Shown here one piece after another: positions 51,665 to 59,766 of a DNA stretch of 64,000 bases. The notes under the pieces are model-generated. The model was given only the letters and a program-made list of their open reading frames with translations, searched no databases and was not told where the DNA came from. The position numbers were made by a program, and so were the translations under genes. Position 1 is the first letter of the stretch. Each line of letters begins with the position of its first letter. The DNA lies in NCBI RefSeq assembly GCF_000775285.1, contig NZ_JJML01000019.1, positions 1 through 64,000 of the forward strand, written 5' to 3'. Origin of the DNA: Neosynechococcus sphagnicola sy1 (GTDB lineage: Bacteria > Cyanobacteriota > Cyanobacteriia > Neosynechococcales > Neosynechococcaceae).

Positions 51665-52110
51665 ATCGCTCCGAAGATTTCCTGTTTCAAAGCCAAGCCA
51701 CCCACGGAGCCTGAGTCTGAACTCATTAGACAATTTGGAACTTTGAAGCGGCATTTCAAGTGATTGTGAACTACCCGACGCTAATTGCTGTGCAATACAG
51801 CACGGGCTTCCCAATTCAACGGGAACAACCTCCAGGACTCCATAATCCGTTTGGATTTACATTCCCTCCAAGGGCAGGAGTCCTGGTTCCCAAGACCCAT
51901 ATTTTCCTTGCAACCTGTCCCTATTAGCTTGGTTTTCGCTTACGGCATTGAGGGTCAAGAGGTGCCAATTGTATCATTTGCTTGTCTCCAGGGGATTGAC
52001 CCCTATCGACAAGCCCTGCTTTCATCCCGACACTGAGCCACTCTTGAGTAAACACAATTCGCAACTACAGTGCGGGGCTTCCCGCAGGAGACGCTAAAAG
52101 TTACTGATGT
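51665..52110. other. 446-bp stretch without a recognised gene
   Basis: Frames on both strands are short and non-homologous. Adjacent to the putative IS end, so it may be eroded element DNA. Confidence 0.4.
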
Positions 52111-53394
52111 TCAGGAATGGGATGCGATCGACGGTCGCTGGGTGCCGCCTGCGATCCAGCGACCGTCGATCGCTTCTGGCTTGGGCCAATACAACCGCAT
52201 CGCACAGAAGAAGGACCCCTGGGGGGCTGGGAGCCAGTTCGCTTCTAACTCTGCACCGGGTGGCTCGGATTGCAGGTAGAACGTCAGACCACCCTCTGCA
52301 TCGCGCTGGAATTGCGGCAACATCGGCGAATTCAGCAGGTAACGGTTGAGTGGATTCGCCACCAGCAAGCTGGCGGGCAACTCATACATGGTCAGCGACC
52401 AAAACGCATGCACCGGGGGCAATTGATCCGCTGCAAAGTGCAGGGTATACTTGTTTGCCCCACTCAGCGGCTGTTTATCCGCATCCACGGTATAGAGTGG
52501 ATACATGGCTTCTTGCTTGGAATTGCCAAAGATGCCAAGAACCGCTGCTGTCATGCGATAAAGATAGTTATTCTGGAGATACTCCCGCGTGCCAAATAGA
52601 TCGCCAGAGGTGACTTTTCCTGTGTCGATTTGTTGTGTTTTCAACTCGTTGAATTCTGCCCAGGCATCGACTATGCCCTGCGCGATCGCGGTGTTCATCT
52701 CGGGCGAGAGCGTATCCACGTCTAAGGTCATCCCTGCCCCCACGTTAATCTGGGCAAATCGCTGCATCAGGGCTTGCTCTGACGGCACAGTGGGGCAAAA
52801 CTGCAAAATGAAACTCAAGATATTGAAAAACTCCAGCGAGGTCTTCTGGGTTGCGGGGGTGAGCGGCTGGATGAACTCGATCGCCGCTGCCGCATCCGGT
52901 GACGGTTGATTGAGGAAGACCGAAAGCGGATACGCCTTGTAACCCGCCTGGATTTGCTTCACGTTTTCCAGATCGGCAGGATTAAACAACTGGGTGCGAT
53001 AGGCCGCCAGCACTAACTCGGTCTCCGATCGGATCACTTTGGTCATCCCACTGGGCGTTTCGCCTTGCCAGCCGGGGCCTGCAATCAGAAAGCTGCCCCC
53101 ATCATTACCCGTGGCACGACTGCCAATGTAGTCGAAGTTGAAGGTGTAGAGATCGATCAGTTGGACGCTGAAATAGCGTTCCTTGTGAATTACGGGCACG
53201 GTCAGCACGATCGGTTCCGCCCGCAAATCCATCCCCAGCATAGAGTACGGCGTGTCTGAGTTAGGAGTCTGTACCGCCTTGTCCTCTGGTGTGAAGACGC
53301 GGGGAATGTTGCGAATTTGGTTCCAGGGTGCTTTGTATTCGGGATTGTTGGGATCGACAAAATAGGCGTGCTGAATCCGGTAGCTGCCCACCAT
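52111..53394 (-). CDS. DUF1254/DUF1214 protein (5' end uncertain)
   Basis: DUF1254 region: VGSYRIQHAYFVDPNNPEYK, APWNQIRNIPRVFTPEDKAV, QTPNSDTPYSMLGMDLRAEP, IHKERYFSVQLIDLYTFNFD; C-terminal DUF1214: DKQPLSGANKYTLHFAADQL, PPVHAFWSLTMYELPASLLV, MRLYWPKPEAIDG. The family is widespread and of unknown function, often exported. The homologous frame continues upstream as SPAEARAIAKEAYIYGYPMV to about 53480 but has no start there; an ATG at 53476 lies one frame away, so an indel near 53465-53473 is likely and the first in-frame ATG is 53394. The last 20 codons are replaced by the arm of a palindrome (see repeat). Confidence 0.83.
   Translation of the reverse strand: MVGSYRIQHAYFVDPNNPEYKAPWNQIRNIPRVFTPEDKAVQTPNSDTPYSMLGMDLRAEPIVLTVPVIHKERYFSVQLIDLYTFNFDYIGSRATGNDGGSFLIAGPGWQGETPSGMTKVIRSETELVLAAYRTQLFNPADLENVKQIQAGYKAYPLSVFLNQPSPDAAAAIEFIQPLTPATQKTSLEFFNILSFILQFCPTVPSEQALMQRFAQINVGAGMTLDVDTLSPEMNTAIAQGIVDAWAEFNELKTQQIDTGKVTSGDLFGTREYLQNNYLYRMTAAVLGIFGNSKQEAMYPLYTVDADKQPLSGANKYTLHFAADQLPPVHAFWSLTMYELPASLLVANPLNRYLLNSPMLPQFQRDAEGGLTFYLQSEPPGAELEANWLPAPQGSFFCAMRLYWPKPEAIDGRWIAGGTQRPSIASHS
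52124..52173. repeat. 18-bp perfect inverted repeat at the DUF1254 3' end
   Basis: GCGATCGACGGTCGCTGG at 52124-52141 and its exact reverse complement CCAGCGACCGTCGATCGC at 52156-52173, loop of 14 bases. Both arms contain the HIP1-like GCGATCG/CGATCGC. The right arm is the natural coding text EAIDGRW; the left arm encodes the abnormal tail QRPSIA, so it looks like a short inverted duplication that has altered the gene's end. Confidence 0.9.
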
Positions 53395-53522
53395 GGGATA
53401 GCCGTAAATATAGGCTTCCTTGGCGATCGCGCGGGCTTCTGCGGGGCTGATGGCAAGGGTTGTTGTGTCATACGCTTGTATCCTTTCTTGTCTCTTTCTA
53501 GGTGATGTTGCACTACTTCTCG

Positions 53523-53661
53523 GTTAGCCGTTCGATCCACCCAGAATTGAAATTTCGGGCTAACAGCAAAAGTCCATTGAAATGGACTAAACGCCCAACG
53601 CTTCCTAAATCTCAGTCCGCTTTAGCGGACCTGGGCTATGAGCGAGGGAATTTTATTCCCT
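53523..53661. repeat. REP-like array of small palindromes
   Basis: Four consecutive inverted repeats: GTTAGCC(53523)...GGCTAAC(53558-53564), AGTCCATTGAAATGGACT (53571-53588), AGTCCGCTTTAGCGGAC (53614-53630), and GGGAATTTTATTCCC (53646-53660). This combination is like intergenic repetitive sequences common in filamentous cyanobacteria. It lies in front of the DUF1254 gene (which reads left) and the first Uma2 gene. Confidence 0.65.
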
Positions 53662-53776
53662 TGTGGATCGAAGCCTTAACTAAGAAGTATTGGATTATGT
53701 TGAACCTGGTCTAAATCATACTGACGATCGCCCATCCAAATTATTGCAATAGGCCGCATCATAGGACGCTGAAACC

Positions 53777-54567
53777 ATGTTTGCCCTTGTCTACCCCGAA
53801 AAAATCCAATTACCGGCAGGGGCAGTGGTGCTGTTGCCCGCGACCTGGCAGGACTATCAGAGTTTGTGTGTCCAGCGGGGAGATGGATCAATTCCCCGCT
53901 TGAAATATCGCCCTGGGCAAGTGTTTTTGATGTCTCCGCTGCCTGGGCATGAACGAGATGCCCATCTCATTGCCTCTATCGTCACAACTTTGCTGGATCA
54001 CGATGGGCGGGAATACGATGCCTTTACCCCCGTCACCATGACTTTGCCAGAAGAAAGCGGGATTGAGCCAGATTATTGTTTTTACATTGACCACTGGCAT
54101 GCAGTATCGGGCAAAAAGCGCATTGGCTGGCAACAGGATCCCCCCCCGGATTTGGTAATCGAGATTGATGTCACCAGCTATTCCGATGTGCAGGATTATC
54201 TCCCCTACCGCGTGCCTGAAGTGTGGCTCTACAAAAATCAGCGGACTTTGATTTACCAGTTAGAGGATGTTTTAAAAGGGTCGTCTTGAGCCTCAAATAC
54301 GACTCAGTGGTGCAATCTAAAATCCATAAACCCTGATTCTGTCGTAGCGGTCTCTAGGTGGTCTGAGTGGTTGGATACACCCAGGAAGACTTTTAAAACA
54401 TCCTCTTAGAGAGCGCAACCTATCAACTTCACACCCAAAGCCGTTATTTCCCAGACTTCGACTTACAATCTGCGATCGCCCGTTGTGTAAAAATTACCGA
54501 CGATTGCAACACTGGTGTTGCAATCCACGATCTTAAACAACGCTTAGATCAGCCTCCATCCGTTTAA
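53777..54567 (+). pseudogene. Uma2 family endonuclease gene interrupted by a MITE-like element
   Basis: Uma2 (DUF820) is a PD-(D/E)XK fold family very abundant in cyanobacteria. The intact part reads YQSLCVQRGDGSIPRLKYRP, SGIEPDYCFYIDHWHAV, and PPPDLVIEIDVTSYSDVQDY with the D-x-E and E-V motifs, then VPEVWLYKNQRTLIYQL. At codon LEDVLKGSS the frame runs into an inserted element and stops at 54289. After the element (54263-54405) the frame resumes as LESATYQLHTQSRYFPDFDL to the stop at 54565-54567, matching the Uma2 tail. Removing the element and one TTA duplicate restores a protein of about 214 residues. As it stands the gene is truncated. Confidence 0.85.
54263..54405. mobile_element. 143-bp MITE-like element, copy A
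   Basis: Bounded by 16-bp terminal inverted repeats GAGGATGTTTTAAAAG (54263-54278) and CTTTTAAAACATCCTC (54390-54405), flanked by TTA duplications (54260-54262 and 54406-54408). Inserted in a Uma2 gene. No open frame inside. A 3-bp T-N-A duplication is what some IS5-family (ISL2/IS1031-like) transposases make, so it may be mobilised by one in trans; this is inference. Positions 54263-54394 are identical to the reverse complement of 55336-55467. Confidence 0.9.
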
Positions 54568-54710
54568 GCAACTACCCATTAAGCAATTACCCATGGGGAT
54601 TTTGGGGGCGATTGATACGACAGCGGTGAGCAACTGGACTTATTTTGCAGCCTCCACCCCGCGTGGAGCGATCGCTCTACAATGGTTTCAAGTAGGAGAA
54701 TTGAGGGCAT
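54406..54710. other. Tail of the interrupted Uma2 gene and spacer to the second Uma2 gene
   Basis: Positions 54406-54567 hold the detached C-terminal codons of the first Uma2 gene. The rest (54568-54710) contains no recognised gene; a ribosome-binding-like GTAGGAG precedes the second Uma2 ATG at 54711. Confidence 0.6.
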
Positions 54711-55376
54711 ATGGTACTCCTTGATGATTTAACGCAACGTCTGCAAATTGATGACCCGGAAGAACGGCGAACGATCAGCAATGTCAGTTGGTCACAATAC
54801 GAAGCTTTGCTTTCTGATTTGGGAGACATGGCTCACTATCGAGTCACCTATTTAGATGGAGTTTTAGAAATCGTGTCTCCCAGTCGTCGGCATGAAAGTG
54901 GGAAAACTCAAATTGGTACGCTGCTGGAAATTTACTTTCTGGAAACCGACACTGAGTACTTCCCGACAGGCTCCACCACGCTTCGCAAAGAAGCACAACA
55001 GGCAGGCACAGAACCCGATGAGGGCTATTGCATTGGCACTGATAAGGAGTTTCCCGATCTGGCGATTGAAGTTGTCGTGACCAGCGGCGGCATTAATCGG
55101 TTGGAACTCTATCGACGGTTGGGAGTCCGCGAAGTTTGGTTCTGGCAAAATAACCAGTTTTCGATCTATCATCTGCGCGAAGAAGTGCCAATTCAGTTCG
55201 CTCAGACCTTTGGCTATGAAGCAATCGATCACAGTGAAGTTCTCCCTAATCTAGATATGAATTTGCTGGCTGTGTGTGTGCGCAATCCCAATCCGCTGGC
55301 GGCAGCCAAGGAATTTCGGCAGGGCGTGTGCCACAAAAAGTCTTCCTGGGTGTATCCAACCACTCAGACCACCTAG
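54711..55376 (+). CDS. Uma2 family endonuclease with element-derived C-terminus
   Basis: PD-(D/E)XK fold protein: WSQYEALLSDLGDMAHYRVT, YLDGVLEIVSPSRRHESGK, GTEPDEGYCIGTDKEFPDLA, IEVVVTSGGINRLELYRRLG with the D-x-(I)-E catalytic cluster, and VREVWFWQNNQFSIYHL. The natural family ending (NPLAAAKEFRQ) is present up to about codon 206; the last 15 residues (KSSWVYPTTQTT) are translated from the inverted MITE-like copy B. Intact catalytic core, so may be functional. DNA endonuclease activity is predicted, not proven, for the family. Confidence 0.88.
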   Translation: MVLLDDLTQRLQIDDPEERRTISNVSWSQYEALLSDLGDMAHYRVTYLDGVLEIVSPSRRHESGKTQIGTLLEIYFLETDTEYFPTGSTTLRKEAQQAGTEPDEGYCIGTDKEFPDLAIEVVVTSGGINRLELYRRLGVREVWFWQNNQFSIYHLREEVPIQFAQTFGYEAIDHSEVLPNLDMNLLAVCVRNPNPLAAAKEFRQGVCHKKSSWVYPTTQTT

Positions 55377-55467
55377 AGACCGCTACGACAGAATCAGGGT
55401 TTATGGATTTTAGATTGCACCACTGAGTCGTATTTGAGGCTCAAGACGACCCTTTTAAAACATCCTC
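55336..55467. mobile_element. MITE-like element, copy B (inverted)
   Basis: 132 bp identical to the reverse complement of copy A, including the terminal CTTTTAAAACATCCTC (55452-55467) followed by TTA. The other end is lost or altered: where GAGGATGTTTTAAAAG should lie, the sequence is GTGCCACAAAAAG. It overlaps the 3' end of the second Uma2 gene. Copies A and B face each other around that gene. Confidence 0.9.
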
Positions 55468-55772
55468 TTAGAGATTAAAAGAATTATCCGGTTAAGGAGA
55501 GGAGCACAAGTGTTGCACTTCATTTTTGAACTGGCGTATTTGAGGATTTGATCTGCACTGACCCCTTGCTGGACTTAGATTTGATTTCTGTTGCAGGCAT
55601 AAGGGAGGTCTGGGGTAGTGTTTATCCTTCAGTCAACTTTTACCCCAATTTTTTCGTCAATCTTATCCGTTTACATCCAGAAATAGTAAATATTTACTAT
55701 ATTTGACTGCAAAAATAAAGGGTTTATCTCTGAAACCCTTGCAAATCGTTGATATTCTTGATTTTTGATAAA
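55468..55772. other. AT-rich 305-bp spacer
   Basis: Between the element and tRNA-Met. Many A/T tracts, no recognised gene. A short inverted pair TATTTACTATATTTG-like text near 55690 may form weak hairpins. Nothing supported. Confidence 0.4.
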
Positions 55773-55845
55773 TGGCTCAGGCGAGATTTGAACTTGCGAC
55801 CTTGGGCTTATGAGTCCCCTGCTCTAACCACTGAGCTACTGAGCC
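55773..55845 (-). tRNA. tRNA-Met (elongator, CAT)
   Basis: A 73-nt cloverleaf: acceptor GGCTCAG/CTGAGCC, D arm GCTC-GAGC, anticodon loop CTCATAA, T loop TTCAAAT, discriminator A; CCA is not encoded. The anticodon stem (GGGGA/GCCCA) has mismatches at 27-43 and 31-39, and the T stem (GCAAG/CTCGC) has one, more than usual. A tRNA-Ile carrying lysidine-modified CAT is possible, but the overall sequence fits cyanobacterial elongator Met better. Confidence 0.85.
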
Positions 55846-55909
55846 AAATTTCAGACCTTTATAAGGTTAACATATCTGCGTACTCAAATTAGCTCTGGTG
55901 AAACATTAA

Positions 55910-55932
55910 ATGGGGGGGCAATTGCCCCCCAT
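55910..55932 (-). terminator. Terminator-like hairpin after the LysM/M23 gene
   Basis: ATGGGGGG and CCCCCCAT arms around CAATTG-like loop (55910-55932), followed on the minus strand by TTTAATGTTT. It lies 35 bp past the stop codon of the peptidase gene. Confidence 0.65.
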
Positions 55933-55966
55933 GGAAAATACATCCAACTTGCACTAGCAAGTCGAT

Positions 55967-58345
55967 TTAACCACCGGAAGTTCGCGGTAGATACGCAATC
56001 GGATTAACAGCGCCCTGACCTGAAGGATGGACTTCAAAGTGGCTGTGGGGACCAGTACTGAAGCCAGTACTGCCCATTTCAGCAATTTGCTGACCTTGCT
56101 CAACAAACTGCCCTTCCCGTACCAAAATACGATTGTTATGGGCATAGAGAGTCAAGCTACCGTCTGGGTGACGAATTTCCACTAAGTTGCCATAACCACC
56201 AGAGTTCCAACCAGCCGATTCCACCACGCCAGTAGCAGCAGCTACCACCGGGGTGCCAATGGGGGCAGCAATATCAATCCCCCGATGCATCCGTCCCCAT
56301 CGCATACCAAACCCAGAGGTTAGTAGCCCTTTGGCTGGCCAGATGTATCCTTTAAAGTTGGCAGGTCCCGGCAAATAGGTGTCGGGTGCTGATAACGGGG
56401 GCAACTCTGGAGAAACCATCTGCCCACCTAACTGCGTGAGTGGGGTGAAGGAATCTACTCCCAGGGGAGCTGTCGCAATGATCTGAGGCTGAGCATGGGA
56501 GGGGTTGGGTACTAGCGTCGGTATTTGAACCCCAGGATTGGGTACCGAAGCTTGCCGCTCCAATTGGCGAGTTTGCAATTGCTGCAACACCCTTGGCTGT
56601 ATAGACCGTTGGGGAATAAACTCAGGGTTGATTTGTCGATCCATCAATGGCTGGGATGCGACAGAGACGGGGGATACCGGAGTTGGCTGGACAGCAACAG
56701 GGGTGAGAGCTGGCTGATATCGAGCTTGCATTTGCACCACTTCAGCCTTGAGATTTTCTACATAGGGATTGGCAACCACCGGAGGGGTTGACTCTACTGA
56801 AGCAGGAACGGCTACTGGCAGATTTGATGGCACCCTTGCCATTGTTGCCACAGGGGTTTGTGCCAATGGGTGTGCTGGACTGACGACATCGGGCCGGGAT
56901 CCTTGATCCACCGAAGGCAAAGTCGGGACGAAGACGGTCGTCTGAGTACCTCCACTGACGCCTTTGATGGCTTGCCGTAGGTTGGATAAGACACTGCCAC
57001 CCGTAGTGGTGACCGCAGGACTGGCGGGATGCAGCTGAGTAGCAATACCGGGGCTGTGAGTCGCGAAATTATTGGCTGCCAGGGTGGTAGTCACCGTCAT
57101 TGAAGCTTTGGGAACCTGCAGCAGTTGGTTGGCATGCAGCAGATTTGGGTTTTCTAGACTGTTGAGCCGAATTAACTCTGTGGCAGAAACTCCATAACGC
57201 TGGGCGATCGCTTCCAGAGTGTCCCCTACACTGACACGATAGATCTCAATCCCAGAATTCCGATCTTCCACCGGGGTGATGGTTGTTGGTGCAAGTTCTG
57301 ATGGTGCGGGACGAGGAACTGGCAGTTGGGGAACCATCGCCACCGCTGGGGGCACAGAAGCTGGGTTGGTGGCAACCTGAGGAATTTTCAGGGTTTGATT
57401 CACAAAGATCAGATTTGGATCGGAGATCCGGTTGGCCTCAGCGAGAGCAGCAACTGAGACACCGTAGTTGAGGGCGATCGCCTTGAGGGTTTCCCCACGA
57501 TTCACTTGGTGGAGAACAGTCCCCGTGGCCGTGGAGGGGGTGACTAGAGAGGGCGTAGAGACGCGGCTCAAGGGTACTGGTTCGGTCGCAGGTTTACTAT
57601 AGGCAACTAACTGTTCAGTTCCTACAAGGGAAGGAGAGAGAGATTCGACGCCAACCGCTGACTCCTGGGGTTTGAAGTTCATTAAGCCACTCTTGAGTTG
57701 CTCCCGTTTCTGTCGGAGGTTCGCCAGAGACAACTCCTGTTTGACCTTCAGATCAAGGTTGCCATTGACCGTGGGAATTCTCAGAATTTGACCGACCTGC
57801 AGGACTCCACTGGTGCTGAGGTGGTTAGAGGCAGCGATCGCAGCGGGATCAACTTGGTAGAGCATCGCTAACTGCCAGAGGCTCTCCCCTTCCTGGATCA
57901 CATGTTCAATCACCAGGGAACTCTGTGCAGGGGATGGCGGGGGTTCTATCTCACCCTGGGTGGGTAATCCTGCCGCATCGGAGGTGGGCGCAGAACCCAA
58001 TGGATCGACGGACGCGGCTGCCGTTGCTGCTTCTATCTGCTGAGGGAGCAGCAAGCTGGATGTTCCCATTGAGAGAGCCAAACTAATCAGAGCCACAGAA
58101 GTCCGAATTTTGCGGCGTTTTCCGCTGATGTAAGACTGTTTACCCGAATCACTTCCAGGTACATATCCTGGGAACTGTTGGGGAGCGGGCTGCTCCTGGG
58201 CATAAAATTCAGTAGTAGTCTGAGTGGAACCCTGAACAGTATCAGTGTAGGAAGCACTCAGCTCCGGTACTTGTGGAAATACTCGTTTCAAGAACGACCT
58301 CCTCGAATAACCTGCGCTTAACTGTCTTCGACGCATTGAACCCAT
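55967..58345 (-). CDS. LysM and M23 peptidase domain protein (murein hydrolase type)
   Basis: 792 residues. A cytoplasmic/positively charged N-terminus is followed by a membrane segment (IRTSVALISLALSMGTSSLL), then three LysM domains that bind glycan: HVIQEGESLWQLAMLYQVDP, HQVNRGETLKAIALNYGVSV, YRVSVGDTLEAIAQRYGVSA. A long Pro/Val-rich linker leads to an M23 (lysostaphin-like) zinc domain with GRMHRGIDIAAPIGTPVVAA (HxxxD) and TGPHSHFEVHPSGQGAVNPI (HxH). It cleaves peptide cross-links or activates amidases in the periplasm, depending on catalytic completeness, which appears intact. Such cyanobacterial genes commonly sit behind c-di-AMP-type riboswitches. Confidence 0.93.
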   Translation of the reverse strand: MGSMRRRQLSAGYSRRSFLKRVFPQVPELSASYTDTVQGSTQTTTEFYAQEQPAPQQFPGYVPGSDSGKQSYISGKRRKIRTSVALISLALSMGTSSLLLPQQIEAATAAASVDPLGSAPTSDAAGLPTQGEIEPPPSPAQSSLVIEHVIQEGESLWQLAMLYQVDPAAIAASNHLSTSGVLQVGQILRIPTVNGNLDLKVKQELSLANLRQKREQLKSGLMNFKPQESAVGVESLSPSLVGTEQLVAYSKPATEPVPLSRVSTPSLVTPSTATGTVLHQVNRGETLKAIALNYGVSVAALAEANRISDPNLIFVNQTLKIPQVATNPASVPPAVAMVPQLPVPRPAPSELAPTTITPVEDRNSGIEIYRVSVGDTLEAIAQRYGVSATELIRLNSLENPNLLHANQLLQVPKASMTVTTTLAANNFATHSPGIATQLHPASPAVTTTGGSVLSNLRQAIKGVSGGTQTTVFVPTLPSVDQGSRPDVVSPAHPLAQTPVATMARVPSNLPVAVPASVESTPPVVANPYVENLKAEVVQMQARYQPALTPVAVQPTPVSPVSVASQPLMDRQINPEFIPQRSIQPRVLQQLQTRQLERQASVPNPGVQIPTLVPNPSHAQPQIIATAPLGVDSFTPLTQLGGQMVSPELPPLSAPDTYLPGPANFKGYIWPAKGLLTSGFGMRWGRMHRGIDIAAPIGTPVVAAATGVVESAGWNSGGYGNLVEIRHPDGSLTLYAHNNRILVREGQFVEQGQQIAEMGSTGFSTGPHSHFEVHPSGQGAVNPIAYLPRTSGG

Positions 58346-58600
58346 CTACCTAACCCAATGCTCCAATCGGATTGGGCGGAGAGTGGCAGGGGCAAATATG
58401 CTTAGGTAAGAGTAACCTGGTTTTTTCGTTAAAGCAAGTTTACACGACCAAAAAAAACTAGCAACCCAATCTTCTCCCCTGAGATCGTCGGCTGCTAAAT
58501 TACAGGTCATCATAGGCCTGAATCTCTGATTCACAGGGTGATTCAGAGCATTGACTCCCCCACTTAATCTGAGACTCAGCCCTGGCAATTACAGATGGAA
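58346..58600 (-). promoter_or_regulatory. Structured leader of the M23 gene; possible ydaO-type riboswitch
   Basis: Reading on the minus strand toward the ATG, the leader has a GTGGGGGAGTC block, CCCTGTGAATC, paired TGAATC/GATTCA elements (CTCTGAATCACC... GTGAATCAGAG), then TTAGCAGCCGACGATCTC and AGGGGAG. These short blocks recall the ydaO/yuaA (c-di-AMP) aptamer found before cyanobacterial cell-wall peptidase genes, but the match is partial. Covariance search is required before use. Confidence 0.3.
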
Positions 58601-59073
58601 ACTGTCGAGACAGCAGACTCTCAAATCCTTAATGGCTGGGGCACTGGAGCTGAGGCCGATCGGGTCACCTTACATGATTAATGGCTGTGGAACAGGGGGT
58701 AGCGTATGTCGAGATTTTTTTCCCGGCGATATAAATCTCTTATGGTTATGTTGAAATTCCAGTGATGCGCTATGGAAAAGTTTGATGGGTTTGTAGTCTA
58801 TGCAACCAAATCCTAGATGATGAGTTGATTCTGATTTAGATATGGGAATCCAGATAATAATCAACTGTAATTTCAAGTTAATTCCCTGGTGATGTCGGCC
58901 AATTGCCGCAGGATTACAGAGGCTGATTCATGGCATCAATACACCAAGTCATACGAACAGAGGAAACTTGTCAATGGTCAATCTCAGCATTTTGTCGAGT
59001 GCTGCTAGGAACCTAACTCCCTACTCTGAAGGGACTGGATGGATGTTTAATTGTTCCCAGCAGCGCTGACAGA
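58601..59073. other. 473-bp spacer
   Basis: No gene recognised. Contains the start of the M23 gene's leader at its left edge and A/T-rich sequence near 58790-58880. The trmL gene's terminator was not identified. Confidence 0.4.
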
Positions 59074-59535
59074 TTAGTCCAGATAGCCCAATTGACGGCG
59101 TGCTTCAAAAAGACCAACCGCAGCACTCACGGATAAATTGAGGCTGCGAACCTGGGGTTGGGTCATGGGAATGTAGACAACCGCAGCACACGCTGTCAAC
59201 ACCGCTGGGGGTAACCCATCGGTTTCACTCCCAAACAACAACCAGTCTGTATCTGCAAAGGGAAAGTACCGATAGTTCTGGGTACCTGTGGTGCTGAAGC
59301 CTACCCAACGTCCCCCCTGAAGCTGTTGTTGAGTCTGAAATGCTTCCAAAGAGTCATGGTAGTGCAGTTTCACATAGGGCCAGTAGTCCAGCCCCGCCCG
59401 TTTTAAGTAGCGATCGCTGATCTCAAACCCTAGGGGACCTACGAGATGAAGTTCTGTGCCTGTTGCAGCACAGGTACGGGCAATATTGCCGGTATTGGGT
59501 GGAATTTGAGGGTAAATCAGAACAATACGGGGCAT
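59074..59535 (-). CDS. trmL: tRNA (cytidine(34)-2'-O)-methyltransferase
   Basis: SPOUT-type (trefoil knot) methyltransferase methylating the wobble base of tRNA-Leu. Visible: IVLIYPQIPPNTGNIARTCA at the N-terminus, GTELHLVGPLGFEISDRYLK, LLFGSETDGLPPAVL and the knot motif IPMTQPQVRSLNLSVSAAVG. 153 residues, standard length. The start MPRIVLIYP is the only plausible one. Divergent to aspS with about 230 bp between. Confidence 0.94.
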   Translation of the reverse strand: MPRIVLIYPQIPPNTGNIARTCAATGTELHLVGPLGFEISDRYLKRAGLDYWPYVKLHYHDSLEAFQTQQQLQGGRWVGFSTTGTQNYRYFPFADTDWLLFGSETDGLPPAVLTACAAVVYIPMTQPQVRSLNLSVSAAVGLFEARRQLGYLD

Positions 59536-59598
59536 GGTGAGTCAGAGCCAGGGCGATCGCTTTGAATCAAGTGGGGGTAATGGATTCCGTTCTTCATC

Positions 59599-59712
59599 AT
59601 GGCAAACTTTGGTATCGGCGATCGCCTGGAAACTGCCATTGGAGAGATTGGCAGCCGTGCCTGGGTGGATGCTGCCAAGACAGAAGGTACTGGAATGCTG
59701 GATAATGGATGA
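59599..59712 (+). CDS. Possible 37-residue ORF upstream of aspS
   Basis: ATG 59599 opens MANFGIGDRLETAIGEIGSR and ends with TGA at 59710-59712. Composition is protein-like but no family was recognised and no strong ribosome site precedes it. It could also be the remnant of a longer gene or a leader peptide. Low support. Confidence 0.2.
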   Translation: MANFGIGDRLETAIGEIGSRAWVDAAKTEGTGMLDNG

Positions 59713-59766
59713 GTTTTCACAAAAACGACCCACGTGGTTTCCCTGTTAGACGTGCGACTCACAACC

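Noticed and set aside
53502-53714. 70-codon frame over the palindrome array
   Set aside because: Reading through REP-like DNA; sequence (KSPLKWTKRPTLPKSQSALA) is a translation of repeats.
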